Part shown: positions 8,936 to 17,442 of the stretch, piece by piece
Layout of the letters: the number at the start of each line of letters is the position of its first letter
Position numbering within the stretch: position 1 is the stretch's first letter
Source: an uncultured Bacteroidales bacterium
GTDB lineage: Bacteria > Bacteroidota > Bacteroidia > Bacteroidales > Bacteroidaceae
Assembly: GCA_902774335.1 (NCBI GenBank)
Contig: CACYHW010000019.1
Location: 1-58,195, forward strand
DNA: 58,195 nt
Reading direction: 5' to 3'
Translations under genes and position numbers: made by a program
Notes under the pieces: model-generated
Databases searched by the model: none
What the model saw: only the letters and a program-made list of their open reading frames with translations
Told to the model about the DNA's origin: nothing

Positions 8936-9845
8936 AGAAAAAAAGGATCTGACCGACTATAGTTTTATCCAAGGAGGCAACGAAAACGTTGATAACGGCT
9001 ATACTCCCAAGATACCTGACACAGGACAGTTTTATTGCGATGCCATGAATGATGCTAATATCAACATGGTGTTGAACAACGTCAAACCAGAACTGATTGT
9101 ACTGATAGGCTTTTCAGACTATGGAAAGTCAACGTTTGTTGGGTCCCTATATTATTACCTGTTAACGAAAGGAGAGGTGGAGGGCTATAAAATGTATGAT
9201 TCGGACACCTTTTCCGGCTTTGAGAGGCGTTTTTACTTACGAAGTGTGAAAAACGATGAGGAGATTAAGTCGAAGACACTGAGAACAGAAGAGGAGGATG
9301 AATATCTGTTGACATTGAACCTCTTTAACCCTGCGTTAAGAGAAAAGAAACAAATCATCATTTCAGACCGTGCCGGAGAAACGTATGGAAAGTATGTTGA
9401 CATCAAAGAGCGAATCAAGAAAGATGAGTCTATATCCCGTGCGCAACGAGTTCTCATATTTCTGGATACCACTAAGTTGACTGAAAAATGGGACATTGAA
9501 GAAGGAAAGTTCAGACAGCTTTTTGGAGGGCTGAAAGAGTGTGGAAAGTTGCCCAAAGATGCAACATACGCTCTTTTGTTCAACAAGATAGACCTAGTAG
9601 AAAAAGATAATCAGAAAAAGAACGATTTTGTGGCGTTCAAGCAGATGATTGTTGACTTTTTCTGCTCTCAGATTGAGTTATCACCAGAAAATTTTGACTG
9701 CAGGGAAATAGATTCGAAGCACATTCACAATAACGAACGATTTGAAAAGCTTGTGAAAGACCTTATCAAGAAGGATGAAGATTCAAAAAATGAGGAACAG
9801 CGTTTGAAGAAAGTACTTGACTGGGTTGGAGAAAAAATGAAATAA
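8916..9845 (+). CDS. P-loop GTPase (TRAFAC-like) of the GTPase/GAP1 system
   Basis: About 309 aa. The G1 motif is GFSDYGKST (residues 65-73), G3 is in ISDRAGETYG, and G4 is LLFNKIDLV, matching a GTPase rather than an ATPase. There is no membrane segment. The start is taken as ATG 8916, inside the end of the preceding gene; ATG 8928 is also possible. Its stop overlaps the next gene's start (TAATG). Two adjacent GTPase genes followed by a GAP1 protein match the GTPase-based biological conflict systems described by comparative genomics. A switch role is inferred. Confidence 0.7.
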   Translation: MAAEMNEEKKDLTDYSFIQGGNENVDNGYTPKIPDTGQFYCDAMNDANINMVLNNVKPELIVLIGFSDYGKSTFVGSLYYYLLTKGEVEGYKMYDSDTFSGFERRFYLRSVKNDEEIKSKTLRTEEEDEYLLTLNLFNPALREKKQIIISDRAGETYGKYVDIKERIKKDESISRAQRVLIFLDTTKLTEKWDIEEGKFRQLFGGLKECGKLPKDATYALLFNKIDLVEKDNQKKNDFVAFKQMIVDFFCSQIELSPENFDCREIDSKHIHNNERFEKLVKDLIKKDEDSKNEEQRLKKVLDWVGEKMK

Positions 9846-10681
9846 TGACTATGGAGAAGAAGTGTTTCATAGCAGGCGTGCCAGATGCTGGTAAAACGAC
9901 CTATATAGCCGCGCTTTGGGATATAATAAAGCGAGGCGGTAATAATTTAGAGCTTCAGTTTACGACATCACCCGAGAACTCCAGCTATCTGAACGAGATA
10001 TGGGAGTATTGGGTGAGTATGAATAAGATTGAGCGGTCGAAAACACCTGTCCCCGATGATATCAAAATTAATGTAAAAAGGAAATCGGACGGTGAAGAAC
10101 TAGAGTTGGACATACCAGATTTTATGGGGGAACAGTTCCAAAAAATCATTGATCACACCCTGCCGGAGAACATCAAACAATGGATAGAGCAATCGGACAG
10201 AATGGTCTATCTTATTAACAAACTGGATGATGTGAGTAAAGACGATTTGGAAGAAGACGATCCAGAGGAGGTAGACATTGACAGGACTGAAGAAAGACAG
10301 AAGGCTCCGCGACTGGCCCCTGAAAAGATGCTGGAAGCCTCGCAAAATATGATGGTGCTGAAATATATCGCTTCGCATTCTAAAATGCAGAAGATTGCGA
10401 TAGGACTTTCTGCATGGGATTTGAAAATGACGGAAAACCTAACCCCTGAAGAGTTTCTTCAACAACGTTCGCCCGTATTGTATAACTTCATTAAGTGGCA
10501 CTTTAATGATGTTGTTTTCTTTGGTGTTAGTGCCCAAGGATTCGACTATAAAGATAAAAGTGAGAAAGAGGCTGAAATGAAAGACAAGGCTCGCAAGAGC
10601 TGCCGTGCCTTTATAGCTTTTGACAAAGAGAAAGAGCTATCGCCTGATTTGACGAAACCGTTTAATTACCTGATATCATAG
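9845..10681 (+). CDS. Double-GTPase-type (DO-GTPase) protein
   Basis: 278 aa beginning with a P-loop at the very N-terminus (FIAGVPDAGKTTYIAALW, G1 at residues 11-18). The G3-like motif is DIPDFMGEQ and the G4 position reads GLSAWD. GxPxxGKTT followed by ALW at the N-terminus, and a divergent G4, are typical of the DO-GTPase families that accompany GAP1 proteins. An acidic insertion lies near residues 130-150. Four nt separate the stop from the next start, so it is co-translated with the GAP1 gene. Confidence 0.7.
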   Translation: MTMEKKCFIAGVPDAGKTTYIAALWDIIKRGGNNLELQFTTSPENSSYLNEIWEYWVSMNKIERSKTPVPDDIKINVKRKSDGEELELDIPDFMGEQFQKIIDHTLPENIKQWIEQSDRMVYLINKLDDVSKDDLEEDDPEEVDIDRTEERQKAPRLAPEKMLEASQNMMVLKYIASHSKMQKIAIGLSAWDLKMTENLTPEEFLQQRSPVLYNFIKWHFNDVVFFGVSAQGFDYKDKSEKEAEMKDKARKSCRAFIAFDKEKELSPDLTKPFNYLIS

Positions 10682-10683
10682 AA

Positions 10684-12675
10684 ATGCAAATAGATCAATT
10701 ATTGCATGGCTATAACAATGGCCATCACTTGATAGCCGGATCGGTATCGTTACCACTACACGATGCCGATATGATGTCATATCTTAGTGACTGGTCGGGT
10801 TATGTGAACCCTATTGATAAAGATACAAGCTATATAACGGCTTATCCTCTGGAGGAATCACAGAGTTATGTCATTGCGAAGAGCTGGTATGCAGACGAGA
10901 TGAGTCGTCCCGGTTGCGTATGGACCCATTCGTTGGTTATTAAACAGGATTCATTGGGACAATACACTAACTTCTACGAACTTCTAAAACTGTTCAGAAG
11001 ACCAGAAAGAGTAGACGAGGATTTTATAGCATACACAAAGCCCATCATCCTGAAAGAAGAAAAAATGCAAGGACGCAGAGAACCATTGAATGGTATAGAC
11101 CCTACTCGTTTCATGTTCTTATGTGCCTTCTTGCTGGATATGCAAAAACCGGCTGTATATGCTGTGGAAAAACCATCGGAAGACTATATTGAGCTTTGTA
11201 TGAGGCTAATACAGAATATTCCGTATGGTTTCTTGAAAGGAATGGCCATTTGCTCGGGAAGTGCTTCTGCCAGAAAGTTTGGAAATGGATTCTACAACTT
11301 GCAATTTGTGGCAGGAAAAGGCGAGACGTTGATGGAACCATACCCCGACAATGTAAATAAGCCAACAGCCGATGTGGGATTTCAGTTCTGGATGGATTCT
11401 GTGCTTGATGGAAGAAACGATGTGTCCCAGATGCTACATCTGTTCTCTGATGACATTGGGCGCGATTCAACGAAATTTCTTGCGACAGTCAACTTGCTCA
11501 AACTCCTTGATGAAAAGATTTCTGGACGAGGTGAAGATGTTGGAATAGGCTTAATACTTAATCATCTTGAAGGTGGCTTTAAAGACAAAGATAGCGGGGC
11601 AACAGTAAAGAAGGCCTTTCTAAGTGAACCCGTTTCAAAACTGTTTTGTGATGAAAGACGTTTTATTGTAGAGTTGTCGAAGACTTCCAAATTTGGGTCT
11701 TTTGATTATCAGGTATTTGACTTTAGTAGTAGAGTTGAAGATTATAGAAAGAAGCAAAGGATAGAAGATTATGTGTCGCTGCTGGTTGAACTAAGCAAGG
11801 CCGACTATCTAAATGATGAAGGAAAAGCATTACTTTCGAATGCTCTAGATGGGCTGACTAAGGAAGAAATAGTAGCTTTGCTCAACCATGATTGGGCTTT
11901 GTTTAAATCAATTGTTACTCTGAACAATCAGATTCTTGCGGAAGATTTCTGGCTGGAATTGATGCCTACACAGTTCATTGCGTTGTTTTTTATATTCCAA
12001 CGAAATGTTCCTGAGAAGTTTGACGCATGGGAAAAACTGTATAAGAAACTGCTAACAATAGACACGTTCGTTGCTGACTACATCCTTTCTGAGTTTGTGG
12101 CACATGTAGATGAATATGTGGCTATCGCATTGGACCAATGGAATCAGCCGAACAGAGTTCCTATTAACAAGATTATTCTTAAGCACTGTTTGATGCAGCG
12201 CTCAAGAGTGATTGCTTGGATGGGAAAGCAGGGCATGGTAAATGATTCTATTAGGGCTGCCATTAAGAAACATATAGAACCAGATGATTCTGTTGTGGTG
12301 AGTATGGGTAGCATCGCGTGGAAAGCATTCGTCGAAGGAGAGTTGAGCGGAAAGTGCGAGGCCAATGAACTTGTGTATGTGTACGTGTTGGCGTTCAATT
12401 GGCGAGATTTCAATTCTTTAGGGTATCTCAAGAGGGTGTTGCCGTTTATTTACGAAGCATTATCTCTGGAAACTCTAAGTTATTCATCATGGCAACGAAT
12501 TGAAAAGTTTACTGGTGCAGTGCCATTCTGGAGGTCGTGGGATAACTGCCGTAAGGTCCTTTTAGGAGTAAGGGATTATTGTAAGAGCATGAACTTGCGG
12601 GATGCTGATATCGAGAACTTCACTACGAATAAGAAACTGAATGGAGAGTTGATGGAGTTGTGGAGGAAGAGGTGA
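10684..12675 (+). CDS. GTPase-associated protein 1 (GAP1-N1-like), 663 aa
   Basis: The N-terminus QLLHGYNNGHHLIAGS, followed by LSDWSGYV and later RPGCVWTHSLVI, matches the GAP1 N-terminal type-1 domain, in which an HGYxxGHxLL signature is conserved. The remaining 500 residues are mostly helical, consistent with the middle and C-terminal GAP1 regions. There is no signal peptide. In known examples the gene lies directly after DO-GTPase genes, as here. GAP1 proteins are proposed to be large adaptor or effector parts of GTPase conflict systems; the biochemical role is not established. It is the last gene of the operon. Confidence 0.72.
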   Translation: MQIDQLLHGYNNGHHLIAGSVSLPLHDADMMSYLSDWSGYVNPIDKDTSYITAYPLEESQSYVIAKSWYADEMSRPGCVWTHSLVIKQDSLGQYTNFYELLKLFRRPERVDEDFIAYTKPIILKEEKMQGRREPLNGIDPTRFMFLCAFLLDMQKPAVYAVEKPSEDYIELCMRLIQNIPYGFLKGMAICSGSASARKFGNGFYNLQFVAGKGETLMEPYPDNVNKPTADVGFQFWMDSVLDGRNDVSQMLHLFSDDIGRDSTKFLATVNLLKLLDEKISGRGEDVGIGLILNHLEGGFKDKDSGATVKKAFLSEPVSKLFCDERRFIVELSKTSKFGSFDYQVFDFSSRVEDYRKKQRIEDYVSLLVELSKADYLNDEGKALLSNALDGLTKEEIVALLNHDWALFKSIVTLNNQILAEDFWLELMPTQFIALFFIFQRNVPEKFDAWEKLYKKLLTIDTFVADYILSEFVAHVDEYVAIALDQWNQPNRVPINKIILKHCLMQRSRVIAWMGKQGMVNDSIRAAIKKHIEPDDSVVVSMGSIAWKAFVEGELSGKCEANELVYVYVLAFNWRDFNSLGYLKRVLPFIYEALSLETLSYSSWQRIEKFTGAVPFWRSWDNCRKVLLGVRDYCKSMNLRDADIENFTTNKKLNGELMELWRKR

Positions 12676-12946
12676 ATCATGTTATTTGATTTTGTAATTA
12701 GATGTGATTCGGAACAATGGATAATGGGTAAATGGGCTGCTAGGAGCCCGTGGCGTTTTATATGATGCTGGGAGATTTTTAAATAGTAAATTCGATAGTA
12801 CTATTTTCAAAATAAGGTGATGTTAATATGTATGTCATCATATTGTAATAATTGAAAATATGAGAAAAATTCTCAATTTATCCTTGAATTGCAATATTTA
12901 TTACTACTTTTGCGCCCAAAGTTCTATAAATTCTCAAAAAACAATC
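12676..12946 (+). promoter_or_regulatory. Promoter and hairpins upstream of the AbiL-like pair
   Basis: 271 nt without a gene. TTG at 12884-12886, an 18-nt spacer and TACTTTTG at 12905-12912 form a Bacteroidales promoter 34 nt before ATG 12947. Just upstream is a perfect hairpin TGAGAA-AAA-TTCTCA (12861-12875), well placed for an operator. Near 12780-12810 an AAATAGTA...TACTATTT inverted repeat may end the previous operon. The upstream ATG at 12860 lies before this promoter and is not a credible start. Confidence 0.6.
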
Positions 12947-14236
12947 ATGAACGCACTTCTTAGATTTACAATCGAAAACTTTCGATCTATCGCAGAACGA
13001 AAGAGCATAGAAATTAAGCCTGATTCAATTAAAGATGAGCCTCGAAGTAATGTCGTTTCTACTAATGAGGTTCCCTTTTTGCGATCTGTTGCGATTTATG
13101 GCGCTAATTCAAGCGGAAAGAGTAATTTGATAAATGCTATAGGATGCATGTCTAGGCTTATTGTGGATTCGGTAAAGGTTAATGATGAAGAAGAACTTCC
13201 TTATTTCCCATTTAGCCTTAATCTCGTAAATGATAAAAAGCCAACATTATATGAAGTTGATGCTATCATATCAGATGTAAGATACCGATATAGTTTTTCT
13301 AACACCGATAAGCGTATTATTCATGAACAACTTATTCGAATTGAAAAATCCGGTACGGAGAAACCCCTTTTTATTCGAAATGTAGATGGGATTGGTGTCA
13401 ATGAAAAACTATTCCCTGAAGGGAAAGATATGGAAGACAAAACAAATGATAACAGGTTGTTTCTTTCGCTGGTTGGTCAATTAGGAGGCAAAATTTCCAA
13501 TACCATCATAAAATTTTTCAATAATGATCTCAATGTATTATCGGGCTTAGAAACAGACGGTTATTCGACATATACAAGGTATTTGCTGAATAAGAATCTT
13601 CCTGGTTGTGAAGACATGAAAAAATTCTTCTCCGATATGCAACTTGGGTTCTCTGGCCTTTCAACAAAAGTTCGTGACTTTAATATCAATGAACTACCGG
13701 ATAATCTACCAAAGGAATTGAAAGAAAGTCTTGCAAAAGAGTTATCAGGAAAAAAGTTAGTAGATGTTTTCTCTACACATAAAGTATTTAATGAAGAAGG
13801 ACAGCCGATAGAATCAAAGAGTTTTGATTTTACTGAGATGGAATCTGCTGGAACTCAGAAACTATTTGACATGGCAGGGCCGATATTTGATACCATACTT
13901 AGAGGTTCTATACTCGTAATAGATGAACTTGATGCAAAGATGCATCCTCTTATTTCAAGAGAGATCGTTAAATTATTCAATGATCCATTGCGAAATCAAT
14001 TGGGGGCACAACTTATATTTACCACACATGATACAAATCTATTATCTAGCAATTTACTGCGCCGTGATCAGATTTGGTTTACTGAAAAAGATCAGTTAGA
14101 GCGTACTGATGTGTACAGTATGCGTCATATAGTTCTTCCCGATGGTAAGAAACCTCGAGGTGATGGTAATATGGAGCGTAACTACATAAAAGGACGATAT
14201 GGAGCAATTCCCTATATTAGAACCTCAATAGACTGA
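12947..14236 (+). CDS. AAA15/OLD-like ATPase, AbiLi-type
   Basis: About 429 aa. It opens MNALLRFTIENFRSI, the usual start of RecF/AAA15 ATPases. Walker A is GANSSGKS (residues 52-59), Walker B is ILVIDELDAKMHP, and the H-loop is LIFTTHDTNLL. No endonuclease domain is fused. The following gene, 0 nt away, encodes a RloB-family TOPRIM-like protein. An AAA15 ATPase plus RloB matches AbiL of lactococci (AbiLi/AbiLii) and resembles the ATPase-TOPRIM layout of PARIS. It probably senses phage and controls the partner nuclease, by family analogy. Confidence 0.8.
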   Translation: MNALLRFTIENFRSIAERKSIEIKPDSIKDEPRSNVVSTNEVPFLRSVAIYGANSSGKSNLINAIGCMSRLIVDSVKVNDEEELPYFPFSLNLVNDKKPTLYEVDAIISDVRYRYSFSNTDKRIIHEQLIRIEKSGTEKPLFIRNVDGIGVNEKLFPEGKDMEDKTNDNRLFLSLVGQLGGKISNTIIKFFNNDLNVLSGLETDGYSTYTRYLLNKNLPGCEDMKKFFSDMQLGFSGLSTKVRDFNINELPDNLPKELKESLAKELSGKKLVDVFSTHKVFNEEGQPIESKSFDFTEMESAGTQKLFDMAGPIFDTILRGSILVIDELDAKMHPLISREIVKLFNDPLRNQLGAQLIFTTHDTNLLSSNLLRRDQIWFTEKDQLERTDVYSMRHIVLPDGKKPRGDGNMERNYIKGRYGAIPYIRTSID

Positions 14237-14974
14237 ATGTATATGGCTAAAAAACTCAATATTTCTGACCTAGAACCATACTCTTTACTAACTCCTGTTG
14301 ATAATAAGGATGCTCATTATGTCCATTGTAGAGTATTAATTGTCTGTGAAGGAGAAAAGACTGAGCCGAACTACTTTCGTTCTTTTAGTATGATGAAGAA
14401 CTCAAGTGGATTGGTTTTTGAGGTGAACTGTGATGGTGGAGGAATTAACACCATTCAGGTCGTTGATAAAGCGATTGAACTACGTGATAAAGCTGAAAAA
14501 CAAGGAAACCCGTATGATAGTGTTTGGGCTGTGTTTGATAGGGATAGTTTTAAACCATCAGCTTTTGATAGCGCTATTTTAAAAGCGGAAGCTCATCATA
14601 TTGGATGTGCGTGGAGTAATGAAGCGTTTGAGCTTTGGTATGTGTACCACTTTGATGCACGTTGTACAGAGTTGCCACGTTCTGAGTATAAGCGCATTAT
14701 TACTAAACGCGTAAAAACTTTCGGCTATAAAAATGGTGCCAAGCCATACATGTACAAGAAGAATGACGAGAGAATGCGCTATCTTTTGTTAGAGATATGT
14801 AAATGCAGTGAGAAAGAGGCTATTAGGAGAGCAAGTGAACAGAGGAAAAAATATAATGATAAAAGGTTCCATACTCATAATCCTTGTACAACGGTTGATA
14901 AACTGGTGAGTCTTCTTATCGGAGAAGATAAAAAGTTCAATAAGGAAATAGAAAAAAGTCTATCAAAAAAATAA
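14237..14974 (+). CDS. RloB family protein (TOPRIM-like), AbiLii-type
   Basis: 245 aa. LIVCEGEKTEPNYF carries the conserved acidic residue of a TOPRIM-like fold, and VWAVFDRDSF supplies the DxD pair. ACAWSN-like text (CAWSNEAFELWYVYHFD) is a RloB family hallmark. It is probably a metal-dependent nuclease acting as the toxic arm of the AbiL-like pair. Start is ATG 14237, immediately after the upstream stop, or ATG 14243. A strong hairpin terminator follows 60 nt later. Confidence 0.8.
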   Translation: MYMAKKLNISDLEPYSLLTPVDNKDAHYVHCRVLIVCEGEKTEPNYFRSFSMMKNSSGLVFEVNCDGGGINTIQVVDKAIELRDKAEKQGNPYDSVWAVFDRDSFKPSAFDSAILKAEAHHIGCAWSNEAFELWYVYHFDARCTELPRSEYKRIITKRVKTFGYKNGAKPYMYKKNDERMRYLLLEICKCSEKEAIRRASEQRKKYNDKRFHTHNPCTTVDKLVSLLIGEDKKFNKEIEKSLSKK

Positions 14975-15033
14975 GGGTGCTACATTTGAAGGTATTGCTA
15001 CCGTTTGTCAATTATCTCTAGTGACATTCTTTT

Positions 15034-15070
15034 AATTATACAATTGGGGCTTGTTCCCAATTGTATAATT
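15034..15070. terminator. Perfect 15-bp hairpin, bidirectional terminator related to the REP element
   Basis: AATTATACAATTGGG pairs perfectly with CCCAATTGTATAATT around a 7-nt loop and is followed by T-rich sequence. It lies between the convergent rloB-type gene and the 15095-16309 gene. The core TACAATTGGGG..CCCAATTGTA is that of the 33-bp REP-like elements, with a diverged centre. Confidence 0.75.
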
Positions 15071-15094
15071 TTTCATTAGTACGGCCAAATAGAA

Positions 15095-16309
15095 CTACAA
15101 CAAATCGGCGATGTTCACAATCTGTTTGTTGAGTTCAAGGAGTTCGTCTAGGTACTCGCTATAGGTGGCGCGGTTGTCCATCTGTTTTAGGAGGGCGGCG
15201 TGGGCTCGGGCGAAGGATTGGAGCATGGTTATGCAGTTGCGACGGAGGGTTTCGGCTTGGTCGATTTTGAGGCGGCTTTCTACGTAGATTCGGTCGTAGG
15301 TGGGCTGGGGCGAGGTTCCGGTTAGAGAGGCGGCGTTTAGGTAGGCCCTATAGTTGTTCTCTAAGCCGGTTCGCTCGTTTTCTATGAGTCCCTTGAAATC
15401 TTCCGATTTAAGCTCTGCCACAAGGGATTTTACGCAGGCGTCTACTATTGTATCTCCGTGTTCTAAGATTTTCTTTACTACGTGGCGTTGGCGGCGTTTG
15501 ACGTATTGTTCGGCCAGGTATCCGGTAGTTTTTCCTATTTGTTTGGCTATTCCGGGGTCGTAGAGGGTTCCCCAGTCGAGTTTGTTGTAGGCTATAGCTA
15601 GGGAGTCCATGTTTCGGCCTATTCCGCGTAGCTCGGTTCCGTTTTGCTTCCATCTAGTCTCACTGGTGACAGATTTCAAAGCCCTGATATAGCTTTCCAG
15701 GATAGTGATGCATACATCAGACTTCTCAGCCAAACGATTCTGCTGAGCTACCGCATCGGCCAAACCATTTAGTTCCTGAATATGCGTCTCGGTTCCTTGC
15801 AGAGAGGCCGCATACATCAGCCCGCGTTCCAATCGTACCTCATCCAGCAGTCGCAGAACGCTTCCCGGACCCGTCATGGAGGAATCGGACACCACAGCCA
15901 GATCATTAACCCGCTTTAGCTGTGCCTTAGTCATGGAAGCACAACCGGACATGTAAACAAGGACAAACAGCATAGTGCACCACATGGCAATAGCCTTAAG
16001 CACTTTGACACACTGCTTTATCACAGTCTCGGTAACATCCAGGGATTTGGGGATATTGTTGATTTTGGTCACTAGGGCGCGAATGTTTTTGGCTTGCAGG
16101 TTGACGCTGCCGGCGCTTGCGGTGAAGCGCTCTACCAGACCGGTTTCAACGTTTACTATGGCGGCGCGTTCGGCTTCGCGGAGGGTTACGCACGCCTGTT
16201 CCATTATCACTCTGTCCTGGCGGGACATTTCGGGGGCCATTCTGGCCGAATCGGCTTTGGAGAGTGCACTAGCTATCTCTTCCAAGCGCAAACAAGTTGT
16301 ATTTTTCAT
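15095..16309 (-). CDS. Unknown protein with an internal lipoprotein-like signal
   Basis: 404 aa. I do not recognise the family. Residues 1-110 are soluble and charged. About residues 113-130 (MWCTMLFVLVYMSGCAS) look exactly like a lipoprotein signal peptide with lipobox MSGC, and the rest is helical with coiled-coil character. A lipobox in the middle of a protein is abnormal. Either two reading units overlap in one frame, with an internal start near 15970, or two genes have fused. It is preceded by a well-formed minus-strand promoter and faces the AbiL pair convergently. Confidence 0.6.
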   Translation of the reverse strand: MKNTTCLRLEEIASALSKADSARMAPEMSRQDRVIMEQACVTLREAERAAIVNVETGLVERFTASAGSVNLQAKNIRALVTKINNIPKSLDVTETVIKQCVKVLKAIAMWCTMLFVLVYMSGCASMTKAQLKRVNDLAVVSDSSMTGPGSVLRLLDEVRLERGLMYAASLQGTETHIQELNGLADAVAQQNRLAEKSDVCITILESYIRALKSVTSETRWKQNGTELRGIGRNMDSLAIAYNKLDWGTLYDPGIAKQIGKTTGYLAEQYVKRRQRHVVKKILEHGDTIVDACVKSLVAELKSEDFKGLIENERTGLENNYRAYLNAASLTGTSPQPTYDRIYVESRLKIDQAETLRRNCITMLQSFARAHAALLKQMDNRATYSEYLDELLELNKQIVNIADLL

Positions 16310-16368
16310 AAAGTTTTAAATATGGTGTTTTCCAATATTGGCAGTGCCGTGATATTTTCATATCGATG

Positions 16369-16399
16369 CAAATATAATACAAAAGGGAACAGGGCCAAA
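16369..16399 (-). promoter_or_regulatory. Promoter of the 15095-16309 gene
   Basis: On the minus strand, TTTG (16399-16396), a 19-nt spacer and TATATTTG (16376-16369) match the Bacteroidales consensus. The -33 box lies inside a decayed REP-like sequence (16377-16405). Confidence 0.65.
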
Positions 16400-17045
16400 T
16401 TGTATTCCCCAAAAACTAAAAACTCTTTCATGTTGGCTATACTTTAGGTGCAAAAGGGGACAGTCTTTTAGTCGCTATGCTTTGGTGCCCCAATTGTACT
16501 GTTCAAATAATCAACTATCGCGCCCTGAGTGTGTTAAAAGCCACTTTTTGCCCGAAAATAAAAGCCGAAATATTTGGTGGTTTGCTGGATTTATCAGTAC
16601 TTTGTGATAGGAATAAGCAATAGTCCTGTGCCGCACCTCGCAATCTAGTCGTTTTTGTGATTGCTATCCTTTTTATCCATGACGCGCGGCCGTAGTGCTT
16701 TGATACAATTAATAAGTTTTCAGGAGGAACTCCTCGGCCGCTCCGGCATGAGTCGCCGACTTGCAAATTGGCAAGCATGAGTTGAAGAAGGTAATTTGTA
16801 CCGTCCCTCTTTCTATGCCAGATAGGTGATTTCTACGTGGAAATTACCCTTTTGTTTAACGCCCTATATCTAACCCTAAAAAATTAATGCCTTCAACAGC
16901 AAGAATTTAATTATTGCGGTCCAGTGGACCATGCCCAAACCAACGATTCGGTTATTGAATCGCGGTGCCTCCTCACGCAGGCAATGCCTTAATGAATTAA
17001 GTTTATTATTGAAATTTTTGTTTAACTAAACGACAACCTATCACT
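16400..17045. other. Long hairpin-rich intergenic stretch, possible structured RNA
   Basis: No convincing protein gene over 640 nt. REP fragments occur at 16451-16465 and 16484-16500. Further right are several separate hairpins: AGGAG/CTCCT near 16722, CTTGC/GCAAG near 16763, GGTGATTTC/GAAATTACC (16825-16848), GGTCC/GGACC (16918-16930) and CGATTC/GAATCG (16944-16962). They all precede the 72-aa gene at 17046. A long 5' leader or a small RNA is possible. No known riboswitch class was recognised. Confidence 0.4.
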
Positions 17046-17264
17046 ATGAGAATTTGTTTTGTTATCAAAGAGTTCGCAAAGGAGACCTATCTGTCTTTTT
17101 CAGAAGGTGGCCCAGTATTCAAGGTCTTTGCCAAGGGTACCTACCTTTACTGGTTCCCAACTAAGGAGGAAGCGGAAAGCTTCGCGGTAGCCAATCTTTC
17201 CGATTTATGCTACGAGATCATCCCTGTTTACCACATCTCCAGCAGCGGTCGTATTCAGGTATGA
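17046..17264 (+). CDS. Small hypothetical protein (72 aa)
   Basis: A compact 72-aa protein with alternating aromatic and charged residues (VFKVFAKGTYLYWF, CYEIIPVYHISSSG), probably a small alpha/beta fold. It has no signal peptide. I do not recognise the family. A clear intrinsic terminator follows at 17362-17394 and a long, hairpin-rich region precedes it, so it is probably a single-gene transcript with an extended leader. That the region ends in a proper terminator supports a real gene. Confidence 0.6.
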   Translation: MRICFVIKEFAKETYLSFSEGGPVFKVFAKGTYLYWFPTKEEAESFAVANLSDLCYEIIPVYHISSSGRIQV

Positions 17265-17361
17265 CTCCCAAGAAAAATACAATACCAGAAAACATACATA
17301 ATTGATACTTAAACGATGATGTCGTTAGTATAATCTCGCAAATAATAGAGATGGTAGTTCC

Positions 17362-17394
17362 AAGCCAAAGGAGAGGACCTTTGGCTTTTTTATT
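17362..17394 (+). terminator. Intrinsic terminator
   Basis: AAGCCAAAGG-agagga-CCTTTGGCTT followed by TTTTATTTT: a 10-bp stem, short loop and U-tract ending the 72-aa gene's transcript. Confidence 0.85.
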
Positions 17395-17442
17395 TTACGA
17401 CAGATTATTTATATTTGCAAAAACCATCAAAACTTATGAGAT

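Noticed and set aside
12860-12946. Upstream ATG extending the AbiL-like ATPase by 29 residues
   Set aside because: It lies before the predicted promoter, and family members start at the MNALLRFTIENF-type sequence.
16515-16778. 87-codon open frame on the minus strand in the hairpin-rich region
   Set aside because: The composition is not protein-like, no promoter or ribosome-binding site was seen, and it runs through several hairpins. An RNA or leader reading explains the region better.
16825-16962. tRNA gene among the hairpins
   Set aside because: There is no cloverleaf, T-loop GTTCGA box or acceptor pairing.
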